Assembly: GCA_964547985.1 (NCBI GenBank)
Contig: CAZJPV010000040.1
Location: 1-24,462, forward strand
DNA from: JAPLJU01 sp964547985
Lineage (GTDB): Bacteria; Desulfobacterota; Syntrophia; Syntrophales; UBA2192
Direction: 5' to 3'
Length of the DNA: 24,462 nt
In this document: positions 1 to 5,621 of the stretch, in pieces
Layout: every line of letters starts with the position of its first letter
Position numbering within the stretch: position 1 is the first letter of the stretch
The notes under the pieces: model-generated
Seen by the model: the letters and a program-made list of their open reading frames with translations, nothing else
What the model was told of the DNA's origin: nothing
The model's database searches: none
Made by a program: the position numbers and the translations under genes

Positions 1-55
1 CTTGAGGGGGTAGTGGGCACAACCCGTCCGGGTTCAAGTCCCGGCTTCGGCACCA
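1..55 (+). tRNA. tRNA-Leu(GAG), 3' part only
   Basis: The window begins inside the anticodon loop (TTGAGGG, anticodon GAG at 4-6). The 3' side of the anticodon stem (GGTAG) follows, then a long class-II variable arm (about 14-27), a T-arm with CCGGG-TTCAAGT-CCCGG, acceptor strand CTTCGGC, discriminator A and an encoded CCA. The long variable arm and GAG anticodon identify leucine. The 5' half lies before the window. The last 22 bases are shared with the end of the convergent integrase gene, so this tRNA is the likely integration site of the element to its right. Confidence 0.9.
34..55. other. Probable attL core in the tRNA-Leu 3' end
   Basis: The integrase reading frame runs into the tRNA from the right and stops at 34-36, so its last codons are antisense to the T-arm and acceptor stem. 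Integrases that use tRNA genes commonly recombine within this 3' segment, which restores an intact tRNA after insertion. The exact crossover cannot be fixed because no second copy of the segment was found elsewhere in the window. Confidence 0.6.
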
Positions 56-1266
56 TGAACAGATTCAAAGGGTTGGCTCTTCGCAGGGTCAACCTTTTGT
101 GTTTTGGAGGGGTGGTTGGTCAACGTTTGGTCAACACTTTTCAAATAGCTTTCAAATTGATCAACTGCATTCTTGGTGTCGGTTTCATCAACGGTGTCAT
201 ACCTGAGAAACATCTCCCTGGTTGAATGGCCCGTGATTTCCATAATGACCGATTCGGGCACTTCGGCCTTCCGCATATTGGTATTGAAGGTGTGCCGGAG
301 ATCGTGAAAGACCAGCCCATCCTTGTTTGCCCTGCCGTATTGAATCCCTGCATCTTTCAATGCTCGCCTCATGGCCTGACGGAGATCCCTGATCGGCTTT
401 CCTCGATACAGGAAAACATGATTGTCATGGATCGCCCTGGGGATTGCGTTCAAAATGGCATAGAGAGCATTGCAGATGGGGATTCTGCGGGGTTCCTTGT
501 CCTTTGTGTCTTTAGACTCTAAACGGATCACGCGATTCTTGAGGTCAACTTTATCCCAGGTGAGGTTTAGGATCTCCCCTCGCCTCATGCCCGTATAAAA
601 TGCGGTTGCCAGGATAGCCCTTGTATGCTGAGGAGCCTTTTTCAGCACCTCCTCGAATTTGTCAGTGGAAATGACAACCTTTCGGGCATTGCCGTTGCGT
701 TTCAGGAGTTTCTTGACCTTCTTGAATACCCTGAGAGTATCCCCGCTTATCAGGTCATTATCGAACGCCTTGTTGACCATTGTCTTGGCAACGGCGATTT
801 GCTGATCGATGTATGCATCAGCATATCCGGCAACCTTTCCTTTCGCCTGGTAATTCTCCAGGTCAACCGGCTTCAGATGGCTGACCACAACGTTACCAAA
901 CTCCGCATTGAAGCTGTTCAGGTTGATCGTCATGATGGAGTAACGGGCAAGTGCCTTGACCTTCTCAAGCCCCAAATACCATTTGGTTAGCTCGTTAAAG
1001 GTCATCTTTGAATCGGGTTTCACATCGAATATCCGATTCTCTCTTTTCTGAGATCGCCTTTTCCCGTCTGCGTCCCTCGCCTTCTCGATTGAGAAACCAA
1101 CGTGTTCCCTTTTCTGTTTGCCGCCTGGAAGCCTGTAACTGATCCAGAACCGGACCCTCTTTGACTTCTTGGCTTTCGACAAATCCTCGCCACATTCACA
1201 AACCTTATTCCTTATGGCTTGCTTCTTGTGGCAGAAAGGACATTCAGCTAAAACCGCCATAATCAC
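34..1266 (-). CDS. int: Tyrosine recombinase (phage-type integrase)
   Basis: This 410-aa site-specific recombinase probably catalyses insertion and excision of the island at tRNA-Leu. Residues 9-25 form a small zinc-ribbon-like motif (CPFC then CECG). A core-binding region follows at about 85-180 and the catalytic domain at about 200-365. The conserved residues are visible: Arg in TGMRRGE (about 228), H321-x-x-R324 in HDLRHT, His347 in GHS and the nucleophile Tyr356 in LRYDTV. The GTG start at 1266 overlaps the stop of the upstream regulator (GTGA), implying translational coupling; an ATG six bases downstream is the alternative. The C-terminus reads into the tRNA T-arm. The gene looks intact and is likely controlled from the regulator's promoter. 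Confidence 0.93.
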   Translation of the reverse strand: MIMAVLAECPFCHKKQAIRNKVCECGEDLSKAKKSKRVRFWISYRLPGGKQKREHVGFSIEKARDADGKRRSQKRENRIFDVKPDSKMTFNELTKWYLGLEKVKALARYSIMTINLNSFNAEFGNVVVSHLKPVDLENYQAKGKVAGYADAYIDQQIAVAKTMVNKAFDNDLISGDTLRVFKKVKKLLKRNGNARKVVISTDKFEEVLKKAPQHTRAILATAFYTGMRRGEILNLTWDKVDLKNRVIRLESKDTKDKEPRRIPICNALYAILNAIPRAIHDNHVFLYRGKPIRDLRQAMRRALKDAGIQYGRANKDGLVFHDLRHTFNTNMRKAEVPESVIMEITGHSTREMFLRYDTVDETDTKNAVDQFESYLKSVDQTLTNHPSKTQKVDPAKSQPFESVHGAEAGT

Positions 1267-1481
1267 CTACCCCCTTTCCTTTTGCTTTTTCGTTCTCTTT
1301 TTTTAATCTCGACTCCTTTCAATTCGAGATAGTCCAATGCCAGATGAAGAAAAGAAGAGATTTCTCGGACACCCCTTTCCCAACGGGAGACAGTCATAAC
1401 ATCAACACCCAGCTCTCCGGCAAGTTTGGCTTGGCTGCATCCGATTCGAAGTCTCCATCTTTTTAGTTCATCTGGCCTCAT
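1263..1481 (-). CDS. XRE-family HTH regulator, 72 aa
   Basis: This small DNA-binding protein has a helix-turn-helix of the XRE/Cro type: the segment with SQAKLAGELGVDVMTVSRWE (about residues 16-35) matches the two-helix signature. A strongly basic tail (KKRERKSKRKGGR) follows. The start was placed at ATG 1481 rather than an upstream in-frame ATG at 1499. A consensus promoter has its -10 at 1486-1491, so transcription begins at or very near 1481 and position 1499 lies inside the promoter. No Shine-Dalgarno sequence precedes the start. The stop overlaps the integrase GTG. Its likely role is an autorepressor or island switch that also sets integrase levels; that role is inferred from position and from the palindrome in its promoter. 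Confidence 0.8.
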   Translation of the reverse strand: MRPDELKRWRLRIGCSQAKLAGELGVDVMTVSRWERGVREISSFLHLALDYLELKGVEIKKRERKSKRKGGR

Positions 1482-1485
1482 GATT

Positions 1486-1516
1486 ATTATATAGGCCATC
1501 GGCCTATATATGTCAA
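1486..1516 (-). promoter_or_regulatory. Consensus sigma-70 promoter of regulator-integrase operon
   Basis: On the minus strand, TTGACA (1516-1511) is followed by exactly 17 bases and TATAAT (1491-1486), a perfect match to the sigma-70 consensus with ideal spacing. The start point would fall at about 1481-1479, on the regulator's ATG, giving a leaderless or nearly leaderless transcript. Confidence 0.85.
1488..1510. promoter_or_regulatory. Perfect palindromic operator inside the promoter
   Basis: TATATAGGCC and GGCCTATATA form a perfect 10-bp inverted repeat around the 3-base centre ATC. It fills the promoter spacer and overlaps the first bases of the -10 box, so a bound dimer would block RNA polymerase. 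The adjacent XRE-type protein is the natural candidate ligand, which suggests autorepression. This is inferred from position. Confidence 0.75.
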
Positions 1517-1593
1517 CTAATTTTTTTATTGATAAACATAGGCAAACAACGGCCCTTTCTGATTAACGACTACTTCCTGAAATGTGCAAAATA

Positions 1594-1614
1594 ATAGGTC
1601 TGCTTTTTTAGAGA
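1594..1614. repeat. Short direct repeat, copy 1, before antiporter gene
   Basis: ATAGGTCT followed by a T-rich run and TAGA recurs at 2915-2929, immediately after the antiporter stop codon. The copies differ by a 3-base insertion (TGC) and one end base. They bracket the antiporter gene closely and could be scars of an insertion or a chance AT-rich match. Confidence 0.35.
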
Positions 1615-1656
1615 ATTAGAATCGGTAATCTATGATAATATCCCCCGAAAATTTGA

Positions 1657-2913
1657 ATGACCGCGCATTCTTGTTGCCGGTATTCGGGGAAACCATTGTC
1701 ATTCCTAGCCAACCTTCTCGTATTGATCGTTATGGCCCGTCTGTTTGGACGGCTATTTGCCAGACACGGCCAGTCTGAACTGATCGGGGAAATTCTCGCC
1801 GGCATTCTACTCGGCCCAGCAATCCTGAACCTGATTGAACCTAGTCTGGCACTGGCGGGCATATCCGAGCTGGCGGTATTCATGATCATCCTCACTGCGG
1901 GTCTTGAAATGCGCTTTGCCGACATCATGGATGCGATGCGCGGCCGGGGCATGGTGCTGGCTTTGATCAGTTTTGTCGTCCCGTTTACCAGCGGGATCGC
2001 GATTGGGGCTGCATTCGATTTCGATGTGATGCGGATGATACTACTTGGGCTGTGCATCTCCATCACCGCGTTGCCGGTGACAGTCAAGCTGCTCGACAGC
2101 ATGGGGATTCTGCATACCCGGATTGCCCGCCATGCATTGGCCACGGCCGTCATCAATGATGTGGCGGCACTGTTCATTCTGGGGATCGTGCTGAACATGC
2201 CCCAAAAGATGACAATGGGTGATGCTACCGGCACGGTTGCCCTCTCGACAGCAAAATTGCTGGTGCTGACGTTAGCTATTTTGTCTCTGAACAAATTGCT
2301 TAAGTGGCTGGATCAACGCAAGCTGAGCAATCAGGCCATACCAGAATCTCTTATACGGTACTTCGGTCCCGAGGCATTATTCGGTATTGTCGTCGTGTTT
2401 GTTTTGGTCTTCGGCACGCTTAGCGAATTGCTGGGTTTTCACTTTGTCATCGGTGCCTTCTTCGCGGCACTCTTCATCGACAAACAGCATTTTCTCGCCT
2501 CCCGATACGATGACCTGCACGGGACGCTTGCCTCGGTCACGAATGGTTTTCTTGCTCCGGTGTTTTTTGCCTATCTCGGACTTGAGTTTCAAGTCAAAAC
2601 CTTGGACGAGGTCAGCTTTCCGCTTGTTGTCATCATGGTGTCGATACTTTCGAAACTCTTGTCCGGCTGGATTGGTGGCCAACTGGTCGGCATGCCTCAT
2701 CGTGAAGCAATTGGCTTGGGGTGCGTGCTTAACGGCCGCGGCGTAATGGAGCTGGTGGTCGCAGGCATTGCCTACCATAAGGGATTTATCGGCCCCACGA
2801 TGTTCTCAACGCTCGTATTGATGGGCATCCTCACTACGTTCCTGACCCCGATATTGTTCAAGAGGGCTTTCCCGGCGGATAAGCTGAACAGCTACATCAT
2901 GTCAGGCGCGTAA
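1657..2913 (+). CDS. CPA2-type cation:proton antiporter (KefB/NapA-like membrane domain)
   Basis: This 418-aa integral membrane protein has about 12-13 hydrophobic segments and no cytoplasmic RCK/TrkA-N domain. Family marks include GEILAGILLGP (about 45-55), an ion-binding helix with VINDVAAL (about 168-175) and the late motif NGRGVMELVV. Such proteins exchange Na+ or K+ for H+ across the inner membrane. The ion-site pair reads Asn-Asp rather than the Asp-Asp of electrogenic CPA2 members or Gln-Asp of KefC, which may indicate electroneutral exchange. ATG 1657 directly follows an in-frame TGA (1654-1656) and has no clear ribosome site, so the start is unsure. Substrate unknown. It lies alone between the island regulator and the exporter. 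Confidence 0.85.
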   Translation: MTAHSCCRYSGKPLSFLANLLVLIVMARLFGRLFARHGQSELIGEILAGILLGPAILNLIEPSLALAGISELAVFMIILTAGLEMRFADIMDAMRGRGMVLALISFVVPFTSGIAIGAAFDFDVMRMILLGLCISITALPVTVKLLDSMGILHTRIARHALATAVINDVAALFILGIVLNMPQKMTMGDATGTVALSTAKLLVLTLAILSLNKLLKWLDQRKLSNQAIPESLIRYFGPEALFGIVVVFVLVFGTLSELLGFHFVIGAFFAALFIDKQHFLASRYDDLHGTLASVTNGFLAPVFFAYLGLEFQVKTLDEVSFPLVVIMVSILSKLLSGWIGGQLVGMPHREAIGLGCVLNGRGVMELVVAGIAYHKGFIGPTMFSTLVLMGILTTFLTPILFKRAFPADKLNSYIMSGA

Positions 2914-2914
2914 C

Positions 2915-2929
2915 ATAGGTCTTTTTAGA
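2915..2929. repeat. Short direct repeat, copy 2, after antiporter gene
   Basis: ATAGGTCTTTTTAGA begins one base past the TAA stop of the antiporter and matches 1594-1614 apart from a 3-base indel. See copy 1. Confidence 0.35.
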
Positions 2930-2996
2930 ACCCATCATTCTTACGGATGTGACATGGGTCACCCTCTTTCCTGAAGTCATCATCTGTTACTGAAAA

Positions 2997-3034
2997 AGGG
3001 TCAGAAATGGCCCCGATTTTTACATTTCAACTGG
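2997..3034 (+). repeat. Repeat A copy 1 (terminator-like hairpin)
   Basis: AGGGTCA-GAAA-TGGCCCC followed by GATTTTT can form a hairpin with a T-run and could terminate transcription of the antiporter gene. The similarity to 4611-4650 extends past the T-run into ATTTCAAC-GG, so this is a repeated element and not just two similar terminators. Confidence 0.6.
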
Positions 3035-3095
3035 TAATCATTTGTGACCTGATGAAAATGCTTCTGAAGACTCGTAGGTGAAAGCGTTAAATCGG
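3024..3095 (+). repeat. Repeat B copy 1, left of the exporter gene
   Basis: The two ends of this segment match those of 4323-4393 in the same orientation: ATTTCA..TGGTAATC at the start and GACTCGTAGGTGAAAGCGTT at the end (21 of 27 identical over the right part). The middle is diverged but of nearly equal length. With copy 2 it brackets the DMT exporter gene and its promoter. Confidence 0.5.
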
Positions 3096-3201
3096 ATTCT
3101 GAGTGAGTAAATCTTCGGGAAAATGTGGACTCCTTCCTGAAGTATTCGGAATTAACTTTTATCATCCATACAATATTTCGGTCGGTAATCTCTTAAAATG
3201 G

Positions 3202-4251
3202 TTAATGTTCGTGTCTGTGATGTGCGTCTGGCCAGTGGGAGTGAATATGATTTTCTTCAGGGTGCTTGTGTTCGTGAACATGTGGCTCATCAACAATGCC
3301 TATGTGTTCATGATTATGATGAACATCTTTATGGTTGTGCAAATGCGTATGAACCACCGCTTGATGCAAGTGCAGGTGTAAATGTTTTTCTGTGCTTACA
3401 ATCCAAACACCAGCGACCGTGAGCATCAAAGCCGGGAACATTACCCAACCGATCCACTCTTGAAGCAAAATGAGGGAAGTTACTGCACCAATAAAAGGGG
3501 CAAGATTGAAATATACGCCCGTTCTGAATGCACCCAATCCTTCTAGGGCTTTAATGAAAAACACCAGACTTATGCCATAGCTGAAAGAACCCAGTAAAAG
3601 AGCATACAAAATAGATACATCCCACTGAATTTTTATCCCAAGGGTGTATGCCAAAAAGATAGATACCAAACCCGATGCAATGCCCTTGATGCGGCTGATC
3701 TGGATTGGATTTCTTGATGAGATGTTTCGGGTCAGGTTGTTATCAATGCCCCAACATACCATGGAAAGGATGACCAATAGGGGTCCAAGGAAGTTGAATC
3801 TGCCTTGGCTCGGATCCCATGTCAGGAACACCCCCGCCGCAGTCATACACATCAACGCAAGCCACAATCTCGTTCCTGCCTTTTCCTTGAATATGATGAC
3901 GGCAATAACCGCCGTGAAGATCCCTTCCAGATTCAGAAGCAATGAAGTAGTAAAACCGGAAATTTGGCTTAATCCGAACATCAGACATATTGGGGCGATA
4001 ATCCCCCCCGACAGTACAGCACCAAAAAGCCAAGGGTAGTCCCCCCTTTGTAGGTTGGTGCTTTCCATGTTTTCATTAGAAACAATCCCTCGGCCGATCG
4101 AATATATGGTAAGCCCCAAGAATGACCCTAAGTAGAGAAGACCAGCCAAAGCAACTGGGGGGATGTCCTTCACAAGCAGTTTGGCAAGAGGCGGGCTGAT
4201 TCCAAACAGGGCAGCCGAAACAAGGATGTATATCAGAGGTTGTCTATCCAA
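3202..4251 (-). CDS. EamA/DMT-family transporter with His-rich tail
   Basis: This 349-aa inner-membrane protein has two EamA halves, each with about five membrane segments (roughly 5-140 and 150-285), the ten-helix plan of drug/metabolite exporters. After residue 285 comes a soluble tail of about 60 residues containing some 23 histidines in His-x-His patterns plus acidic residues. Such tails in transporters usually bind divalent metals (Zn, Ni, Co), so a metal-linked export or sensing role is plausible but unproven. TTG at 4251 is the only start that gives a normal N-terminus; no strong ribosome site precedes it. The reading frame is intact. It is AT-rich and lies between the copies of repeat B. 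An operator-like cluster sits upstream. Confidence 0.85.
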   Translation of the reverse strand: MDRQPLIYILVSAALFGISPPLAKLLVKDIPPVALAGLLYLGSFLGLTIYSIGRGIVSNENMESTNLQRGDYPWLFGAVLSGGIIAPICLMFGLSQISGFTTSLLLNLEGIFTAVIAVIIFKEKAGTRLWLALMCMTAAGVFLTWDPSQGRFNFLGPLLVILSMVCWGIDNNLTRNISSRNPIQISRIKGIASGLVSIFLAYTLGIKIQWDVSILYALLLGSFSYGISLVFFIKALEGLGAFRTGVYFNLAPFIGAVTSLILLQEWIGWVMFPALMLTVAGVWIVSTEKHLHLHLHQAVVHTHLHNHKDVHHNHEHIGIVDEPHVHEHKHPEENHIHSHWPDAHHRHEH

Positions 4252-4275
4252 TTCTTTGAACTTTCAAAAATAGTC

Positions 4276-4321
4276 TTAACCATACTTTCTTATATTATTA
4301 ACCATATACAATTATGGTCAA
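4276..4321 (-). promoter_or_regulatory. Putative promoter and operator of the DMT exporter gene
   Basis: On the minus strand TTGACC (4321-4316) is followed after 17-18 bases by AT-rich -10 candidates (ATAATA or TAATAT, about 4298-4292). Overlaid are TTAACCATA at 4276-4284 and 4298-4306 (plus-strand reading, exactly 22 bp apart) and the inverted near-copy TATGGTCAA at 4313-4321. The second and third copies form a 9-bp inverted repeat with a 6-base centre. Two-turn spacing suggests a regulator bound on one DNA face. The regulator is not identified. Confidence 0.5.
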
Positions 4322-4322
4322 T

Positions 4323-4393
4323 ATTTCACATGGTAATCGTCATTCTTTATGTCGGATGGGGCTGCTGACTTGTAGGTAAAATCGTTAGTTTGG
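4323..4393 (+). repeat. Repeat B copy 2, right of the exporter gene
   Basis: Same orientation as 3024-3095, with similar ends (ATTTCA..TGGTAATC and GACTTGTAGGTAAAATCGTT) and a diverged middle. It lies upstream of the exporter's promoter. Confidence 0.5.
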
Positions 4394-4608
4394 AATGCCA
4401 TTTTCGGTTGGCTTCCTACCGCCCCTTGTGCGGACCCGGTGTTTCATCTGAGTTTGCTTCCAGGAATTATCCCCTCCTCCGGTGGGGGATTGTTACACCG
4501 CCCTTGCGGATATTCTTTTTTCAAAGATCTCTATTTTAAGGGAAACCTGATTGTCTGTTGCGGGGCCTATCTGCCATAGAAATCAGGATGCCGATTCAAC
4601 GACGGGAA

Positions 4609-4650
4609 GCAGGGTCAGACATGGCCCTGCTTTTTTGCATATTTCAACGG
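4609..4650 (+). repeat. Repeat A copy 2 with intrinsic-terminator hairpin
   Basis: GCAGGGTCA-GACA-TGGCCCTGC (9-bp stem with one G-T wobble) runs into TTTTTT at 4631-4636, a strong rho-independent terminator shape on the plus strand. No plus-strand gene ends just before it. The homology with 2997-3034 continues past the T-run. Confidence 0.65.
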
Positions 4651-4814
4651 AAAAAACTTCACTTCGCCTTATTATCACGAGATGACGAGTAGCAGCATCG
4701 TGGGGGTGTTGGACCTGTTCCAATTCCCCCATTTTTTTGTTAAGGTGCTCATCACACGTCTCCGAATTTCGGATCATACCGACTAAAACCCCAAATCAGA
4801 GAAAGGAGGCACAG

Positions 4815-5546
4815 ATGACCAGTCACGAACGCGTCATTGGCTCGCTGATTCTGGCCGTGGGGACATTGCTGGCCGGGTGGCTGATCGGCAGGGGGCTCAT
4901 GGCCTGGAGAACGGCGGACCGGTATGTCACCGTGAAGGGATTTTCCGAGAGGGAGGTCAGGGCCGACATCGCACTTTGGCCCATACGGTTCGTCTCCACG
5001 AATGACAATCTCGGGCGGGCCCAGGCGGACATCAAGAAGAGCAAAGACATCATCCTCTCGTTTGTCGAGAAACAAGGGATCGACCCCAAGACCGTTGAAA
5101 TCCAGAAATTCGAGGTGACGGACATCCTGGCCAATCCCTACCGCGGCACCGGAGCGGTCCAGAGCCGCTACATCATCTCGCAGACCCTGATGGTCCGCTC
5201 CAAGGACCCGGCCAAGGTCATCGCGGCAAGCCAGGCCATCGGGGAACTTGTCGACGCGGGCGTCATCCTCTCGGCAAACCCGGGCATGGAGAGCACGCCG
5301 TCGTATCTCTTCACGGGCCTCAACACGCTCAAACCGGAAATGATCGCCGAGGCCACCGCCAACGCCCGCCAGGCGGCGGAACAGTTCGCCAAGGACTCGG
5401 GCAGCCGGGTCGGCAGCATTCGAAAGGCCAGCCAGGGGGTCTTCGAGATCCTGCCGCGGGACCGGACCCCGGGCGTCATGGAGTGGATGCAGCCCCAGAA
5501 GACCGTTCGCGTCGTATCGACGATCGAATACTACCTGCAGGATTAA
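4815..5546 (+). CDS. SIMPL (DUF541) domain protein, membrane-anchored
   Basis: This 243-aa protein has an N-terminal membrane anchor (about residues 8-30) followed by a SIMPL/DUF541 domain that would lie in the periplasm. The family pattern is clear: ITVKGF-type beta strand at 38-44 (VTVKGFSERE), a helical stretch with repeated ALA/GLU, and a C-terminal VSTIEYYL strand. Family members form periplasmic oligomers linked to envelope or oxidative stress, but no enzymatic role is established. The ATG at 4815 was chosen because AGGAGG lies five to ten bases upstream; upstream in-frame starts lack this. The gene stands alone and ends at a terminator. It is GC-rich and is the first chromosomal-type gene after the island. 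Confidence 0.88.
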   Translation: MTSHERVIGSLILAVGTLLAGWLIGRGLMAWRTADRYVTVKGFSEREVRADIALWPIRFVSTNDNLGRAQADIKKSKDIILSFVEKQGIDPKTVEIQKFEVTDILANPYRGTGAVQSRYIISQTLMVRSKDPAKVIAASQAIGELVDAGVILSANPGMESTPSYLFTGLNTLKPEMIAEATANARQAAEQFAKDSGSRVGSIRKASQGVFEILPRDRTPGVMEWMQPQKTVRVVSTIEYYLQD

Positions 5547-5583
5547 AGCTTCAAAATCAGATCCCGACACCGTCATAGAACCC

Positions 5584-5616
5584 CCCCCGAATCTCACTGG
5601 AGACTCGGGGGTTTTT
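5584..5616 (+). terminator. Intrinsic terminator after SIMPL gene
   Basis: CCCCCGAATCTC-ACTG-GAGACTCGGGGG forms a 12-bp stem with a single mismatch, followed by TTTTT. It lies between convergent genes. The opposite strand has no T-run, so it serves the plus-strand gene. Confidence 0.88.
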
Positions 5617-5621
5617 CATTT

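Larger units (their letters stand above)
34..4736. mobile_element. tRNA-Leu-integrated genomic island (right edge undefined)
   Basis: A tRNA 3' end, an abutting tyrosine integrase facing it and an XRE-type regulator just upstream form the standard left end of an integrative element or satellite. The following segment is visibly AT-richer than the GC-rich housekeeping DNA from about 4.8 kb onward, and carries two transporter genes with diverged repeats around them. There are no phage structural, replication, relaxase or excisionase genes, so this is either a small degraded island or a patchwork with a lost right end. The right coordinate is only where GC-rich chromosomal-type genes resume. No attR was seen. 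Confidence 0.45.
4252..4814. other. 563-bp region without a gene, right end of island
   Basis: This stretch holds the exporter's promoter/operator, repeat B copy 2 (4323-4393), an ATCCCC..GGGGAT hairpin near 4468-4489, the strong hairpin of repeat A copy 2 (4609-4636), and then the leader of the SIMPL gene with its AGGAGG site. No reading frame in it looks like a protein-coding gene. It contains the transition from AT-rich island DNA to the GC-rich chromosome, and no tRNA-like attR was recognised. Confidence 0.6.

Noticed and set aside
3103..3422. Plus-strand frames opposite the His-rich tail
   Set aside because: They are the complement of the His codon repeats (Val/Met/Cys-rich) and overlap a clear transporter gene.
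4585..4605. Possible attR resembling the tRNA T-arm (CCGATTCAACGACGGG)
   Set aside because: It matches the T-arm only loosely, with no acceptor-stem sequence after it; too weak to call an attachment site.
4583..4777. Minus-strand frame of 64 codons in the region before the SIMPL gene
   Set aside because: It reads through the repeat A hairpin, has no ribosome site and no recognisable domain; most likely chance.
4752..5597. Minus-strand frame of 281 codons opposite the SIMPL gene
   Set aside because: Shadow frame rich in Asp/Arg/Gly; the plus-strand gene has a strong ribosome site, signal anchor and domain.
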